Below, one piece after another: positions 26,949 through 37,690 of a DNA stretch of 64,000 nucleotides. Position numbers and translations under genes: made by a program. Position 1 is the stretch's first letter; each line of letters opens with the position of its first letter. Source of the stretch: Pseudomonadota bacterium (GTDB lineage: Bacteria > Pseudomonadota > Gammaproteobacteria > Steroidobacterales > Steroidobacteraceae); assembly GCA_021838635.1 (NCBI GenBank), contig JAKCDC010000005.1:61857-125856 (forward strand), in the 5' to 3' direction. The notes beneath the pieces were generated by a model. The model saw only the letters and a program-made list of their open reading frames with translations, had not been told where the DNA came from and did not search any database.

Positions 26949-29044
26949 CGGTCGATCTGACGCAATTCCACGATGCGTTCTTCGAAGAGAGTTTTGAAGC
27001 GTTGGACGCCATGGAAGCGGCGTTGCTGAAACTCGACATCGGGGCGCCGGATCCGGAACTCATCAATACGATCTTCCGCGTGGCGCATTCGATCAAGGGC
27101 GGCAGCGCGACATTCGGGTTCACGGAAATCGCCTCATTCACGCACAGCCTCGAGACCCTGCTCGATGAGCTGCGCAGCGGCACCATGCCGGTGACTGATC
27201 AGGTCTCCGATACCCTGCTCAAATCGGTCGATGTCATGCGCGCGATGCTGCGCGCGGTTCAGGCCAAGCAGCCAATCGACGCACAGCGCGTATCGGATCT
27301 GCAATTTGACCTCGAAGTCATCATCGCCACCAAGAACGCCGCGCCGGCAGCCGCAACGCCCCCCGCCGCGGCGCCAGCAGCGGTGCCGGCGGCCGCCAGT
27401 CCCGCGCCCCCCCCACGCTGGCAGGTACGCTTCCGGCCGTTTCGGGAACTGATGGCGCGGGGTAATGACCCCCTGCGCATGCTGCGCGAACTGCATGAAC
27501 TCGGCGAGGTTCGCACACAAATCGATGCGCAGAACCTGCCCCCCCTTGCCGACATCGAGCCGCAGGACTGCCACCTCGCCTGGACGCTGGAGCTGCCGGG
27601 GGAGATCGCCGAGGAGGCCATCCGGCAGGTCTTCGACTGGGCCGAGGGCGACTGCGACCTGACGATCGAGCGGCTGGGCGATGTCCCCGCCGTCCCGCCG
27701 GCCCACAAACCGGCAGAACCGACCGTCGAGGGCATCGTCGCCGAAACATTGGCGGCACCATCCGCCCCGCCGGAATCGGCGCCCGCAGCCAGCGCACCGG
27801 CACCGGCTGCCACGCCCCGCAGCGACACACCGGCTAAAACGGAATCCGGCCCAGGCGCACCGGGTGATTCGGGTTCGATCCGCGTCAGCGTCGACAAGAT
27901 CGACGAGTTGATGAATACGGTCGGGGAGCTGGTGATCACGCAGGCGATGCTCAGCCAGCTCGGCGGACAGTTCGAGGGGCCGCAGGCCGAACAACTGCGC
28001 GCCGGACTCGGACAGCTCGAGCGCAACATGCGCGAGCTGCAGGAAAGCGTCATGCGCGTGCGCATGTTGCCAATCAGCTTCGTCTTCAGCCGCTTCCCGC
28101 GCATGGTGCGCGACCTTGCGCACCGCCTCGGCAAGCAGATTGAGCTGAAGCTCACCGGCGAGCAGACCGAACTTGACAAGACGGTACTGGAGAAAATTGG
28201 CGACCCGCTTGTACACCTAGTCCGCAACTGCATCGATCACGGCATCGAGCCGCCCGAGAAGCGCATCGCGGCCGGCAAACCTGCCGCCGGTACAGTGCAC
28301 CTCGATGCCGCCCACCGTGGTGGCAACATCGCGGTGGAGGTGAGCGACGACGGCGGAGGTCTCGACAAGGAGCGCATCCTTGCCAAGGCGCGCTCGCGCG
28401 GTCTCATCGGCGCCAACGACACGCTCTCCGACGCCGAGATCTACGAGTTGATCTTCCTCCCCGGATTCTCCACCGCCGAGAAGACTACCGATCTCTCCGG
28501 TCGCGGCGTCGGCATGGACGTCGTACGCCGCAACGTGAAGTCCCTGGGTGGCAAGATCGAGGTGAACAGCGAATCCGGCCGCGGCTCGCGCTTCACGATC
28601 ACGCTGCCACTGACCCTCGCGATCGTCGACGGCCAATCAGTCGCCGTCGGCAGCGAAACATACATCGTACCGCTCATCTCCATCGTCGAATCGATGCAAC
28701 TGAAGAACGGCAACGTCAGCCGCCTGAGCGGCAAGGGCGAGGTATTCTCATTCCGCGGCGATTACCTGCCGATCATCCGCCTGCATGAACTGTTCGGTGT
28801 CGAGCCGCGCACCCACGAGCTGCACGAAGGACTTGTGGTCGTCGCCGAAGGCGACGGCTGCCGGGCCGGTCTGTTCGTCGACGATCTGCTCGGTCAGCAG
28901 CAAGTGGTAATCAAGTCGCTGGAAACCAATTATGGGCACATCGAGGGAATCTCCGGCGCGACCATCCTCGGGGATGGTTCGGTGTCGCTCATTCTCGATG
29001 TCCCCGGTCTGATTCGCGTCGCATCGATGCGCGCCGCGGCGTGA
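26945..29044 (+). CDS. cheA: Chemotaxis histidine kinase CheA
   Basis: This 699-residue kinase has an Hpt (P1) domain with phospho-acceptor H48 (RVAHSIKGGSATFGF). A long Ala/Pro linker precedes a folded segment at about residues 158-240 (WQVRFRPFRELMARG, cut) that probably fills the P2 role, and a second Ala/Pro linker follows. The dimerisation (P3) domain with RVSVDKIDELMNTVGELV comes next, then the HATPase domain with N and G boxes (VRNCIDHGIE, DDGGGLD, GRGVGMDVV) and the CheW-like P5 domain to the end. Only one Hpt and no receiver domain are present. It partners with the CheW and receptors encoded downstream. Confidence 0.95.
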   Translation: MTVDLTQFHDAFFEESFEALDAMEAALLKLDIGAPDPELINTIFRVAHSIKGGSATFGFTEIASFTHSLETLLDELRSGTMPVTDQVSDTLLKSVDVMRAMLRAVQAKQPIDAQRVSDLQFDLEVIIATKNAAPAAATPPAAAPAAVPAAASPAPPPRWQVRFRPFRELMARGNDPLRMLRELHELGEVRTQIDAQNLPPLADIEPQDCHLAWTLELPGEIAEEAIRQVFDWAEGDCDLTIERLGDVPAVPPAHKPAEPTVEGIVAETLAAPSAPPESAPAASAPAPAATPRSDTPAKTESGPGAPGDSGSIRVSVDKIDELMNTVGELVITQAMLSQLGGQFEGPQAEQLRAGLGQLERNMRELQESVMRVRMLPISFVFSRFPRMVRDLAHRLGKQIELKLTGEQTELDKTVLEKIGDPLVHLVRNCIDHGIEPPEKRIAAGKPAAGTVHLDAAHRGGNIAVEVSDDGGGLDKERILAKARSRGLIGANDTLSDAEIYELIFLPGFSTAEKTTDLSGRGVGMDVVRRNVKSLGGKIEVNSESGRGSRFTITLPLTLAIVDGQSVAVGSETYIVPLISIVESMQLKNGNVSRLSGKGEVFSFRGDYLPIIRLHELFGVEPRTHELHEGLVVVAEGDGCRAGLFVDDLLGQQQVVIKSLETNYGHIEGISGATILGDGSVSLILDVPGLIRVASMRAAA

Positions 29045-29071
29045 GCCCTGTTTGCGTGAGGAGTCATGGCA

Positions 29072-29599
29072 ATGTCGACAAATTCCACCGGTGAGCAGCA
29101 GCACGGCGTCGAATCGCGCCAAGTACTGACCTTTGTCCTCGGCAATGAAACCTATGGGGTCGACATCCTGCGCGTGCAGGAGATCCGCGGTTGGACCGCG
29201 GTCACCAAGATCCCACACGCTCCCCCGCACGTTCTCGGCGTGTTGAATCTGCGCGGCTCAATCGTGCCCATCGTTGACCTGCGCATGCGCTTCGCGCTCG
29301 AACGGGCCGAATACACCGCGATCACGGTCATCATCGTGATGTCCGTCGTCACGGCGAGCGGACGCCGCGATTTCGGTGTGGTCGTCGACGGCGTGTCCGA
29401 CGTGGTCGACGTCAACGCGGCTGAGGTCAAGCCGGCCCCCGAACTCGGCGAGCGCGGCGCTACGGAATACCTGCTTGGATTGGTTACGGTTGCCGAGCGC
29501 ATGGTGGTTCTGCTCGACATCGACCGCCTCATTGGGCGGGAATTGACCGCCATCGTAAGTGCCGAAGACGCCGAACCGCTTGCCGCGGACGCGGCCTGA
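29072..29599 (+). CDS. cheW: Chemotaxis adaptor CheW
   Basis: This 175-residue single CheW domain couples receptors to CheA P5. Family motifs include TYGVDILRVQEIRGW, VLGVLNLRGSIVPIVDLR and VDGVSDVVDV. The ATG at 29072 is 8 nt after AGGAG; the ATG at 29066 is only 2 nt after it, so the second is preferred. Confidence 0.93.
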   Translation: MSTNSTGEQQHGVESRQVLTFVLGNETYGVDILRVQEIRGWTAVTKIPHAPPHVLGVLNLRGSIVPIVDLRMRFALERAEYTAITVIIVMSVVTASGRRDFGVVVDGVSDVVDVNAAEVKPAPELGERGATEYLLGLVTVAERMVVLLDIDRLIGRELTAIVSAEDAEPLAADAA

Positions 29600-29613
29600 G
29601 GGAGCCTTAATTC

Positions 29614-30999
29614 ATGCAACGTCTGAGCGAAATTCCCCTCACCCTGCGTCTGCCGTTGTACAGCGCCGCGGTACCGCTGATCATCCTCGGCGGGGCGCTG
29701 CTGTTTGGCGCGGGCGGCACACTGGCATTGTGGCTCTCCTCGGCCGCACTGGTCGGCGGCGGCGTACTCACGTACTTCAGTGCGCGCGCGACCGATGCCG
29801 CGCTTGCGGACGCCGTGCTCAGTGCCGAGGCGCTTGCCGAAGGCCGCCTGGAGGCGCCCGCCACCACCACAGGCGGGCCCACACCCGTCGCGCACGCGCT
29901 CGACGGATTGCGCACCAAGCTGCGCAGCGACAGCGAGCTCGTAAACGCCCTGCGCACACAACAGCAGGCGGCACTGGAGAGGCAGCGGCGGGAAGAGGAG
30001 ACCTTGAATGTCCTCAAGGGTCAGCTGCATGAGACCACCCTCTCGGTCCGCGATACGGTGAATGCCGCGATCGGCGGCGACTTGGCGCGTCGCGCTGCGT
30101 TGCAGCTCGAAAACGCCGAGCTCTCTACAGTGGCAGAGACGGTCAACACGCTCATTCAGAACATGGGTGCGATCGTCCAGGGCATCCAGTCCACTGCCGG
30201 AGATGTCAAGCGCGCCGCTGATGAAATCTCCGCCGGCAACGAGAATCTTTCCCAGCGGACCGAAGAGCAGGCTTCTTCGCTCGAGGAAACCGCCTCCTCG
30301 ATGGAACAGATGACCACGACGGTGAAGCAGAACGCGGACAATGCCGCCCAAGCCAACCAGCTTGCACTCGCCGCACGCGATCAAGCCGAACGCGGCGGTG
30401 TGATCGTCAATCAAGCGATCGCGGCGATGTCCGACATCAACCAGTCGTCCAAAAAGATCGCCGACATCATCGGGGTCATCGACGAAATCGCCTTTCAGAC
30501 CAATTTGCTCGCGCTGAACGCCGCTGTCGAAGCGGCCCGCGCTGGGGAACAGGGCCGCGGCTTCGCGGTGGTCGCCAGCGAGGTGCGCAGCCTTGCCGGA
30601 CGCTCAGCGACAGCCGCCAAGGAAATCAAGGGCCTGATCCAGGACAGCGTCCGCAAGGTCGCCGATGGCTCGACACGAGTCACGCAGTCCGGGCAGACAC
30701 TCGAGGAAATCGTCTCCTCGGTGAAGAAGGTTTCCGACATTGTCGCGGAAATCGCCGCGGCCTCGCGCGAACAGTCGGCGGGAATCGAGCAGGTGAACCG
30801 GGCTGTGATGCAGATGGACGAGTTGACGCAGCAGAACGCGAGTCTCGTGGAACAGGCGACGACCGCCGCACGCAACATGTCCGCCCTCGCCGACTCTCTC
30901 GATGAAAACATGGCGCGCTACCGACTGGCCGCTTCGGCGAGCACCATCGCCAGCGCGCGTTCGGCTGCTGCGCCAATGCGCCGTGCCGTTGGAGGTTGA
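29614..30999 (+). CDS. Methyl-accepting chemotaxis protein 1, no periplasmic sensor
   Basis: This 461-residue receptor has two closely spaced TM helices in the first ~60 residues and no periplasmic domain. A coiled-coil/HAMP-like segment follows (about 60-190), then a complete 36-heptad-type signalling hairpin whose tip reads [20 protein letters not shown]. It therefore senses an internal or membrane-linked cue, or acts as an accessory receptor. It ends in a basic tail without a CheR-binding pentapeptide. It is the first of three tandem receptor genes. Confidence 0.9.
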   Translation: MQRLSEIPLTLRLPLYSAAVPLIILGGALLFGAGGTLALWLSSAALVGGGVLTYFSARATDAALADAVLSAEALAEGRLEAPATTTGGPTPVAHALDGLRTKLRSDSELVNALRTQQQAALERQRREEETLNVLKGQLHETTLSVRDTVNAAIGGDLARRAALQLENAELSTVAETVNTLIQNMGAIVQGIQSTAGDVKRAADEISAGNENLSQRTEEQASSLEETASSMEQMTTTVKQNADNAAQANQLALAARDQAERGGVIVNQAIAAMSDINQSSKKIADIIGVIDEIAFQTNLLALNAAVEAARAGEQGRGFAVVASEVRSLAGRSATAAKEIKGLIQDSVRKVADGSTRVTQSGQTLEEIVSSVKKVSDIVAEIAAASREQSAGIEQVNRAVMQMDELTQQNASLVEQATTAARNMSALADSLDENMARYRLAASASTIASARSAAAPMRRAVGG

Positions 31000-31003
31000 T
31001 CGC

Positions 31004-33547
31004 ATGCGCTTCACTACGCTCAATCACATGAAGCTCTGGCAGAAGCTCACCGTGCTGGTACTGGCGATGAGTCTGCCCGCCACGGTCGTGGGATTTTTCT
31101 ATTTGCGCAGCACCAGCGGGGGGCTCGATCAGTCGCGCGCCGAACTTGCCGGCAGCGCCTATCTTCGTGCCATTGATTCTCTCCAGGCAGCCGTGCTCAC
31201 ACATGAGAGCCGGGCGTTCGCGCTCGCGAGCGGCGATGGTTCGCGCGCGGCCGCAACGCAGGTAGCCGCGGAGGCAGCGGATGCTGCGTTGAACCGGCTG
31301 CAGAAGATCAACTCTCGCCTCGGACTACGATATGGCGTGCGCAAGGACCTCAGTGCCATTGCAACGCAATGGCATACTCTGGAGAGTGACTCCGGTCATC
31401 TCAATGCCCAGCAACTCACCGCGGCGCACCAAGCCTTGCTCATTCGGCTCGGCCGCCTGACCGATGCTGTGGCCGCCGGCTCCCTCGCAAACTCTGATCC
31501 CGTTCAATCGAGCCGCAGTCTTGTCCAGATCGCCACCGAGTATGCCCCGGCGGCACTCGCGGCCGAGACCGCGCTACGGCGCTATGCGGTCGATGCAGCC
31601 GCCAAAGGCTACCTCGGCGGCGATGACCGCATGGGCATTCAGATCTCGCTCGGCCGGCTGAACACCGCACTCGGGTCAATCAGCGCAGCGCTCGGGCAGG
31701 TGCCGACCGGCGCGCGCGCCTCGCTGAAACGAGCGCTTGCGCAAGCGCGCGCCGAAACGGGTGCGTTCTACCAGACTATTGCGACGCGCATTGTCAATGC
31801 CAGCAACGTAAAGATCCCAGCCGGGACGCTCTACGACGCCGGGTCGGCCCTGAACGGAACGCTGACTCGCCTTGTGGGCGCCAGCGGCGCGGCAACCGCC
31901 CGCACGCTCGCTTCGCGCGTTTCCGCGCGGCGCGACGAATTGATCTTCGACATCGCCCTGGTGTTGCTCGCGATCGGGCTGATCCACGCCCTCACCTGGT
32001 CAACGGAGAAGGCCGTGCGCAGTCCTCTGCGCCATGTGGTGAAGGTGTTCGACCGCATTGCCGAGGGACGTTACGACAGTGCCATCGACAGCGGACGGCG
32101 CGACGAGCTTGGGCAAGTTCTTAACGCCCTCGCCTCCATGCAGAACAAACTGCAGACGCAGCTCGCCACTGAGCGCCAGCTCGCCACTGAGAACGCGCGG
32201 ATCCGTCAGGCGCTCGACAAGACCTCCACCGGCGTCGTACTTGCCGATGCCGCGCACCGGATTATTTACCTAAATGAATCGGCCCGTACCGGGTTCTCGG
32301 GTCACGCCAGCGAGTTTAGAGCACTGCGCGATTTCTCTGCCGAGCACCTGCTCGGCGCAAGCCTGGAGTCACTCTCCCCGTCGCCGAACGAGGAACGACG
32401 GGCGTTGGATAACCTGACCGGACAGCGCATCGAGGACCGCAGCTACGGCAGCCTCGTATTTCGCATCACCACCAATCCGGTCCGCGACTCACAGGGCGCA
32501 CGCCTTGGCACCGTCATGGAGTGGAAGCTGCGCACTCAGGAAGTTCTGGTCGAGCAGGAAATGCAGGGCGTGATCGGTGCCGTGACCACCGATGACCTCA
32601 CTCGACGCATCAATCTTGGTGACAAGAGCGGGTTCTTCGCAACCCTCGGGGAAGGGGTCAACCGCTTGGCGGACAATCTTGCCGAGATCGTCGCTCGGGT
32701 AAAGGAGTCTGCCCGGGAGATCTCCCTGGGCGCCGACGAGATCACCAGCGGCAATACCAATCTCTCCACCCGCACCGAGGAGCAGGCATCCTCGCTCGAG
32801 GAGACCGCTTCCTCGATGGAGGAGATGACTACCACCGTCAAACAGAATGCCGACAACGCCGCCCAGGCCAATCAGCTCGCCCTCGCCGCCCGTGACCAGG
32901 CCGAACAAGGCGTTGCAGTGGTCGACAAGGCGGTCAGCGCGATGAGCGGCATCGATGAATCGGCGCAGAAAATCGCCGACATCATCGGGGTGATCGACGA
33001 AATCGCCTTCCAGACGAACCTTCTGGCGCTGAACGCGGCGGTTGAAGCGGCTCGCGCGGGCGAGCAGGGCCGAGGCTTTGCCGTGGTGGCAAGCGAGGTG
33101 CGCAATCTTGCCGGCCGCTCGGCGACCGCCGCGAAGGAGATCAAGAGCCTGATCCAAGATAGCGTCGCAAAGGTCGCCGACGGCGCGCAGCTTGTGACTC
33201 GTTCCGGCGAAACTTTGACGGAAATCGTCACCGCGGTGAAGAAAGTTTCGGACATCGTGGCCGAGATTGCCGCGGCGTCGCGCGAGCAGTCCGCGGGCAT
33301 CGAGCAAGTCAATCGGGCCGTGATGCAGATGGACCAGATCACACAGCAAAACGCCGCACTCGTGGAAGAGACGATCGGCGCCTCGCAGATCATGAGCGGG
33401 CAGGTTCGCGATCTGAACGACACTCTCGGCCGCTTCCGACTCGCAGGATCCGCGACCGCACTCCCTGCCGCTGCCGGCAGCCCATCGGCCGCGATGAGCT
33501 CGGCCGCCGAGGGAGCGCCCCGGCTCGCCATGGGCGAGAGCCGCTGA
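31004..33547 (+). CDS. Methyl-accepting chemotaxis protein 2, periplasmic and PAS sensors
   Basis: This 847-residue receptor has TM1 (about 12-32), a large periplasmic helical domain (about 33-308), TM2 (about 312-330) and HAMP (about 330-385). A PAS-like domain follows (about 395-510, [18 protein letters not shown]), then a second HAMP-like segment and the signalling hairpin. GGAGG lies 8 nt before the ATG at 31004. Its N-terminus ([10 protein letters not shown]) and architecture match the next receptor, so the two are paralogues. It ends GESR, without a pentapeptide. The ligand is unknown. Confidence 0.9.
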   Translation: MRFTTLNHMKLWQKLTVLVLAMSLPATVVGFFYLRSTSGGLDQSRAELAGSAYLRAIDSLQAAVLTHESRAFALASGDGSRAAATQVAAEAADAALNRLQKINSRLGLRYGVRKDLSAIATQWHTLESDSGHLNAQQLTAAHQALLIRLGRLTDAVAAGSLANSDPVQSSRSLVQIATEYAPAALAAETALRRYAVDAAAKGYLGGDDRMGIQISLGRLNTALGSISAALGQVPTGARASLKRALAQARAETGAFYQTIATRIVNASNVKIPAGTLYDAGSALNGTLTRLVGASGAATARTLASRVSARRDELIFDIALVLLAIGLIHALTWSTEKAVRSPLRHVVKVFDRIAEGRYDSAIDSGRRDELGQVLNALASMQNKLQTQLATERQLATENARIRQALDKTSTGVVLADAAHRIIYLNESARTGFSGHASEFRALRDFSAEHLLGASLESLSPSPNEERRALDNLTGQRIEDRSYGSLVFRITTNPVRDSQGARLGTVMEWKLRTQEVLVEQEMQGVIGAVTTDDLTRRINLGDKSGFFATLGEGVNRLADNLAEIVARVKESAREISLGADEITSGNTNLSTRTEEQASSLEETASSMEEMTTTVKQNADNAAQANQLALAARDQAEQGVAVVDKAVSAMSGIDESAQKIADIIGVIDEIAFQTNLLALNAAVEAARAGEQGRGFAVVASEVRNLAGRSATAAKEIKSLIQDSVAKVADGAQLVTRSGETLTEIVTAVKKVSDIVAEIAAASREQSAGIEQVNRAVMQMDQITQQNAALVEETIGASQIMSGQVRDLNDTLGRFRLAGSATALPAAAGSPSAAMSSAAEGAPRLAMGESR

Positions 33548-33599
33548 TGCTGGCGCCGCATCGGCAATCACTCCGTTTTCAGCTTCAGGATCTCGGAAC

Positions 33600-36311
33600 A
33601 TGAAATTTCTAAACCATCTGAAACTCTGGCAGAAACTCCTGCTGCTGGTGGTCGCGATGGCGGTCCCGACCGCGCTGCTCGGGGCTTTCTATCTGAGCTC
33701 TGCGAACCACGAGGTGAGCCAGGCCCGCAATGAACTCCAGGGGGCGCTTTATGCACACAGCCTCGGGGCTGTGCTGGCCGAGACGGAGAATCACCGCAGC
33801 CAGCTGTTCGCGCTGCTGACCGGCGACCAGGGCCGTGCGACCCAGGTGGCCTCCTCCGAGGCGCGCATGCGCACGCTCATGAGCCGTGTTGACAAGATTA
33901 ACGCCACCGACGGCCGGACTCTCGGGGTGCGCCGTCAGTGGCAATCGATAGAGCAAGACTGGAACACGCTCACGGCCGGCGAATCAAAGCTCACCGCCGA
34001 TCAGGCCGTCAGGGCGCACGACGCGATCATTGCGAAGCTCGTGAGCCTCGGACACATCGTCGCGACGCGATCAGCGCTGAACGTAGACCCGTCACCGCAG
34101 ACCGCAGCGCTCATCCAGGTTGCGACCCGCGACGTGCCCGGCGCTCTGATTGCCGCCGGCGAGGTGCAATGGTATTCCACCAGCGCCGCGATCAAGGGCT
34201 ACCTCGGAGGGGGCGATCAGCGCGCCATCCAAATTTACCACCGCCAGGTGCTCACCGACTTCGCCCAGGCCGAACGGGATCTCAACGGCGCCTCGGCGGC
34301 CGAACGTGCCAAGATCCGGCCGCAGCTGAACGCCGCCCTGTCGGCGTTCAATGCGTCGTTCGACGTCATCCGTTCGCGTATTTTGAACGCGAAAAAAATG
34401 ACCATCACTACCAGTGATCTCTTCCACGACGCCAGCGGGGTCAACAGCAGCCTGCAGCGGCTGCTCAATTCCAGCTATGCCGCCATGGGCGCCGCGGTGC
34501 AGGATCGATTGAGCCAGGTCACTGCCGCGCGCAGCGTAACGGTGGGCATCACTCTGGTCGCGCTACTGATCGCCCTCGCCCTCTCCTGGATCATCGCGCG
34601 TACCCTCGCCGGTGTCATTGGCCGCGCCATCACGGTCTTTGACAGCATCGCCGTCGGCCGCTACGACAACAGCATAGAGATCGACGGCAACGATGAAGGC
34701 AATCAGGTTCTGCGTGCCCTGGATCAGATGCAGCGCAAGCTGCGCAGTCAGATCGAGACCGAGCGCACCGCCGCGGCGGAGAACGCTCGGATCCGCGAGG
34801 CGCTCGACAGCGTTTCCTCTGGCGTGATGGTCGCCGACGGCGACTACCACATCCAATATCTGAATCCGGCGCTCGAGAAATCATTGCGTGAGGCCGAGAG
34901 TGATATCCGTCGCGAGATGCCGGGGTTCGATGTCGGCCGACTGCAGGGTGCGAACATCGACACGTTCCACAAGAACCCGAGTCACCAGCGTGCGATGCTC
35001 GCCAAGCTCACGCAGCCACATCGGGCTTCGCTGACCGTCGGTGGCCACACATATGCTGTGACGATGAACCCGGTGACCAATGAGCATCAGGAGCGTCTCG
35101 GCGTAGTGCTGGAGTGGTTCGATCGCACCCAGGAGGTCGCGGTCGAGCGGGAAATGCAAGATATGCTCACCGCGGTGGTCGCCGGACAGCTGAGCAAGCG
35201 CATTGACCTGACTGGCAAGAGCGGCTTTTTCGAGCTGATGGGACGCGGCGTCAACCGTCTCGCCGACACCATGTCCGATGTCATTTCCAGAGTGAAGCAA
35301 GTCGCTGGCGAAGTGCACCGCGGAGCCGATGAGATTTCCTCCGGCAACGCGAACCTGTCGCAGCGCACCGAGGAGCAGTCTTCCTCTCTGGAGGAAACCG
35401 CCTCCTCCATGGAGGAGATGACCACCACGGTCAAGCAAAACGCCGACAACGCCTCCCAGGCTAACCAGCTGGCACTCGCTGCCCGTGATCAGGCCGAGAA
35501 AGGCGGTACGGTTGTCAGCCAAGCGGTTGCCGCCATGAGCGGAATCAATGACGCATCCAAACGTATTGCCGACATCATCGGGGTGATCGACGAGATCGCG
35601 TTCCAGACTAACCTGCTCGCACTGAATGCAGCCGTCGAAGCGGCCCGTGCCGGCGAACAGGGACGAGGGTTTGCCGTGGTTGCGAGCGAAGTGCGCAATC
35701 TCGCCGGGCGCTCCGCGACCGCCGCGAAGGAAATCAAGGAATTGATCCAGGACTCGGTGCGCAAGGTCGAGGACGGCTCGGTGCTCGTGACTCAGTCCGG
35801 TCAGACGCTTGAGAAGATCGTCTCGGCGGTCAAGAAGGTATCGGACATCGTGGCGGAAATCGCCGCCGCTTCGCGCGAGCAGGCGGCCGGAATCGAGCAG
35901 GTCAATCGGGCCGTCATGCAGATGGACGAACTCACCCAGCAGAATGCCGCGCTGGTCGAGCAGGCCACCGCAGCATCGCAGTCCATGGTGGAACAGGCCA
36001 GTGGGCTGAATGAGATGTTGACGCGCTTTGACGTAGGGGAGACGCAGGCGGCATTGGCAGGGGCCGCCCGACTGATGGCCACCGAACGTCCCGCAGCCGC
36101 TGCGCTATCACTGAAGAACAAGGGCGCCGGCGCTACGCGCGTGGAGCGACGTAGCACCAGCCGACCCTGGTCGACGCGCAAACCCGCCGTGGCCCGTCCC
36201 GCGGCCGCAGCCGCGACACCGCCGGCCAACCGGACACCCAAACTCGCCGCCGTGGCCACACGTTCCGCCGCTCCTGCGGCGGGCGATGACGCCGAGTGGC
36301 AGGAATTCTGA
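33600..36311 (+). CDS. Methyl-accepting chemotaxis protein 3 with C-terminal pentapeptide tether
   Basis: This 903-residue receptor has the same layout as the previous one: TM1 (11-29), periplasmic helical domain, TM2 (about 315-333), HAMP, PAS-like (about 395-515), second HAMP-like segment, signalling hairpin. A basic Ala/Pro-rich tail of about 80 residues follows and ends in EWQEF (899-903). A terminal xWxxF is the tether that recruits CheR and CheB in high-abundance receptors such as Tar and Tsr (NWETF). It is the only receptor here with it, so it may be the hub for adaptation enzymes encoded just downstream. Confidence 0.9.
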   Translation: MKFLNHLKLWQKLLLLVVAMAVPTALLGAFYLSSANHEVSQARNELQGALYAHSLGAVLAETENHRSQLFALLTGDQGRATQVASSEARMRTLMSRVDKINATDGRTLGVRRQWQSIEQDWNTLTAGESKLTADQAVRAHDAIIAKLVSLGHIVATRSALNVDPSPQTAALIQVATRDVPGALIAAGEVQWYSTSAAIKGYLGGGDQRAIQIYHRQVLTDFAQAERDLNGASAAERAKIRPQLNAALSAFNASFDVIRSRILNAKKMTITTSDLFHDASGVNSSLQRLLNSSYAAMGAAVQDRLSQVTAARSVTVGITLVALLIALALSWIIARTLAGVIGRAITVFDSIAVGRYDNSIEIDGNDEGNQVLRALDQMQRKLRSQIETERTAAAENARIREALDSVSSGVMVADGDYHIQYLNPALEKSLREAESDIRREMPGFDVGRLQGANIDTFHKNPSHQRAMLAKLTQPHRASLTVGGHTYAVTMNPVTNEHQERLGVVLEWFDRTQEVAVEREMQDMLTAVVAGQLSKRIDLTGKSGFFELMGRGVNRLADTMSDVISRVKQVAGEVHRGADEISSGNANLSQRTEEQSSSLEETASSMEEMTTTVKQNADNASQANQLALAARDQAEKGGTVVSQAVAAMSGINDASKRIADIIGVIDEIAFQTNLLALNAAVEAARAGEQGRGFAVVASEVRNLAGRSATAAKEIKELIQDSVRKVEDGSVLVTQSGQTLEKIVSAVKKVSDIVAEIAAASREQAAGIEQVNRAVMQMDELTQQNAALVEQATAASQSMVEQASGLNEMLTRFDVGETQAALAGAARLMATERPAAAALSLKNKGAGATRVERRSTSRPWSTRKPAVARPAAAAATPPANRTPKLAAVATRSAAPAAGDDAEWQEF

Positions 36312-36349
36312 GTCATGCAACCAATTGAAAAGAACAGCGGAGCATAACG

Positions 36350-36712
36350 ATGGCACGGATACTCGCGGTAGACGACTCGGCCGCCATGCGCCAGATGGTC
36401 GGAATTACACTCACTGGCGCCGGCCATCAAGTCGAGCAGGCCTCCGATGGCGTCCAGGCGCTGCAAATCGCCGAACGGCACAAATTTGATCTCGTCATCA
36501 CCGACGTGAACATGCCGAATATGGATGGCATCACACTGGTTCGCGAACTGCGCGCCCGCGCTGGTTACCGCTTTGTGCCGCTGCTGGTGCTCACCACCGA
36601 GGCGACGGTCGAGCGCAAGCAGCAGGGTAAGGCCGCTGGTGCGACCGGCTGGCTTGTCAAGCCGTTTAATCCGGACCGATTGCTTGCCACCGTCAGCAAA
36701 GTGCTCAGCTGA
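36350..36712 (+). CDS. CheY-like single-domain response regulator
   Basis: This 120-residue receiver domain has acidic D8/D9, phospho-acceptor D52 (LVITDVNMPNMDG), Thr in VLTTEA and Lys in LVKPF. It differs clearly from the cheY at 23238, and its position between receptors and cheR-cheD-cheB suggests a phosphate sink or a second output, as with multiple CheYs in other bacteria. It has no output domain. Confidence 0.92.
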   Translation: MARILAVDDSAAMRQMVGITLTGAGHQVEQASDGVQALQIAERHKFDLVITDVNMPNMDGITLVRELRARAGYRFVPLLVLTTEATVERKQQGKAAGATGWLVKPFNPDRLLATVSKVLS

Positions 36713-36772
36713 TGCGCAAACCCAGTTTTTGGTCGTGTTCTCTGTCCACACTACGCTTGCAACGAGGTTGAA

Positions 36773-37108
36773 ATGAAATCCGCGAAGAAAGCCCTGGCCA
36801 CCCTGGCAGTCTCCTGCGCCATCGGTTTGCCTGCCGCATTTGCCAACTGTCACCTGCCGCCAGCGCCGAGCAAGATCCCCGACGGCGCCACCGCGAGCCA
36901 GCAGCAGATGGTCACTGCCATGCAGACGGTGCAGGAATACAACCATGACGTCGAGACTTATCTGCAGTGTCTTAAGTTCGAGGTACGCCAGAACCAGATG
37001 AGTCCCGATGACCAGGTCAGTCTGCACAATGCGGCGGTGGATCAGCTGAAGCAAATCGCTTCGCAGTTCAACCAGCAGGTGCAGATCTTCAAGTCCAAGC
37101 ACAGCTAA
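36773..37108 (+). CDS. Small secreted protein of unknown function within the che cluster
   Basis: This 111-residue protein has a signal peptide (basic start, hydrophobic core, AFA cut at about residue 24). The mature part is about 87 residues, helical, with the segment KIPDGATASQQQM and two mature cysteines (NCH near the new N-terminus and LQCLKF) that could form a disulfide. Similar short IPDG-containing periplasmic proteins occur in proteobacteria without known function. It has a 60-nt gap upstream and a strong hairpin downstream, so it may be separately regulated or an insertion in the che operon. Confidence 0.75.
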   Translation: MKSAKKALATLAVSCAIGLPAAFANCHLPPAPSKIPDGATASQQQMVTAMQTVQEYNHDVETYLQCLKFEVRQNQMSPDDQVSLHNAAVDQLKQIASQFNQQVQIFKSKHS

Positions 37109-37141
37109 GCTGCGCTTCGGTACCGGCGAGGGGTTACGCCC

Positions 37142-37178
37142 CGCTCCGTCTCCGGTCGCACGCGCCGGAGACGGAGCG
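37142..37178. terminator. Strong hairpin between the secreted-protein gene and the following che-linked gene
   Basis: CGCTCCGTCTCCGG and CCGGAGACGGAGCG form a perfect 14-bp stem with a 9-nt loop. A small GGGG/CCCC hairpin precedes it. No T-run follows on either strand, so it may be an RNA-processing or stability element as much as a terminator. Confidence 0.5.
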
Positions 37179-37235
37179 CCGCGGCACCGCCGCGTGCACC
37201 CTTCGCGTTTATGCACACATTGACGCTGGTCAGAC

Positions 37236-37688
37236 ATGACGCGACAGACAAATTCTCCCGCGCCGTGCGCACATGGCGCCGATGACGTTCGGCAGGCTGC
37301 GACCACCGCGGCGGCGCTGATCGAACTGGCGGTGCACGAGTCGCTGAACCCGGTCGATACGCTGGGTCGGGCACTTGCCGGCCTTTCGGCCATGCTGCCG
37401 CTCGCCTCGAACGAAGTGCGTGCCGCCCTGGCCACCTGCATTGAAAGCCTGCAATTTCACGACCGCATGGTGCAACAGCTGACGCAGGTGCGAGATCTGC
37501 TCGCCGGCGCAACGTCGGACCAACCGGTCGCGGCTAGTGCGCCGGGCTGGCCTGCGCTGCGCGAGCGGCTGCGCACGCACTTCACCTCGGAGTCGCACCG
37601 GATGTTGTTCAACCTGCTGATGCCCGGAGCAGAGGTTCCGATGCCGGTGCATCTACATGCCGAAGAAGGCAACGTGGAGCTGTTTTGA
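37236..37688 (+). CDS. Unrecognised chemotaxis-linked protein, C-terminal VELF
   Basis: This 150-residue soluble, mainly helical protein has an N-terminal helical segment (about 20-90) with LQFHDRMVQQLTQVRDLL, which recalls the catalytic-helix pattern of CheZ-like proteins (Q.QD..GQ) but lacks the key residues. A variable linker leads to a C-terminal tail EEGNVELF. CheD, three genes on, ends GGDVELFE, so the two share a terminal motif. It is followed 2 nt later by cheR, so it is almost certainly part of the adaptation operon. No function is assigned. Confidence 0.75.
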   Translation: MTRQTNSPAPCAHGADDVRQAATTAAALIELAVHESLNPVDTLGRALAGLSAMLPLASNEVRAALATCIESLQFHDRMVQQLTQVRDLLAGATSDQPVAASAPGWPALRERLRTHFTSESHRMLFNLLMPGAEVPMPVHLHAEEGNVELF

Positions 37689-37690
37689 AC

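Noticed and set aside
29152..30414. 420-codon frame antisense to cheW and receptor 1
   Set aside because: Shadow of conserved cheW and chemoreceptor coding sequence.
35801..37441. 546-codon frame antisense to the third receptor and the cheY-like gene
   Set aside because: It crosses several well-supported genes on the opposite strand and has no family features.
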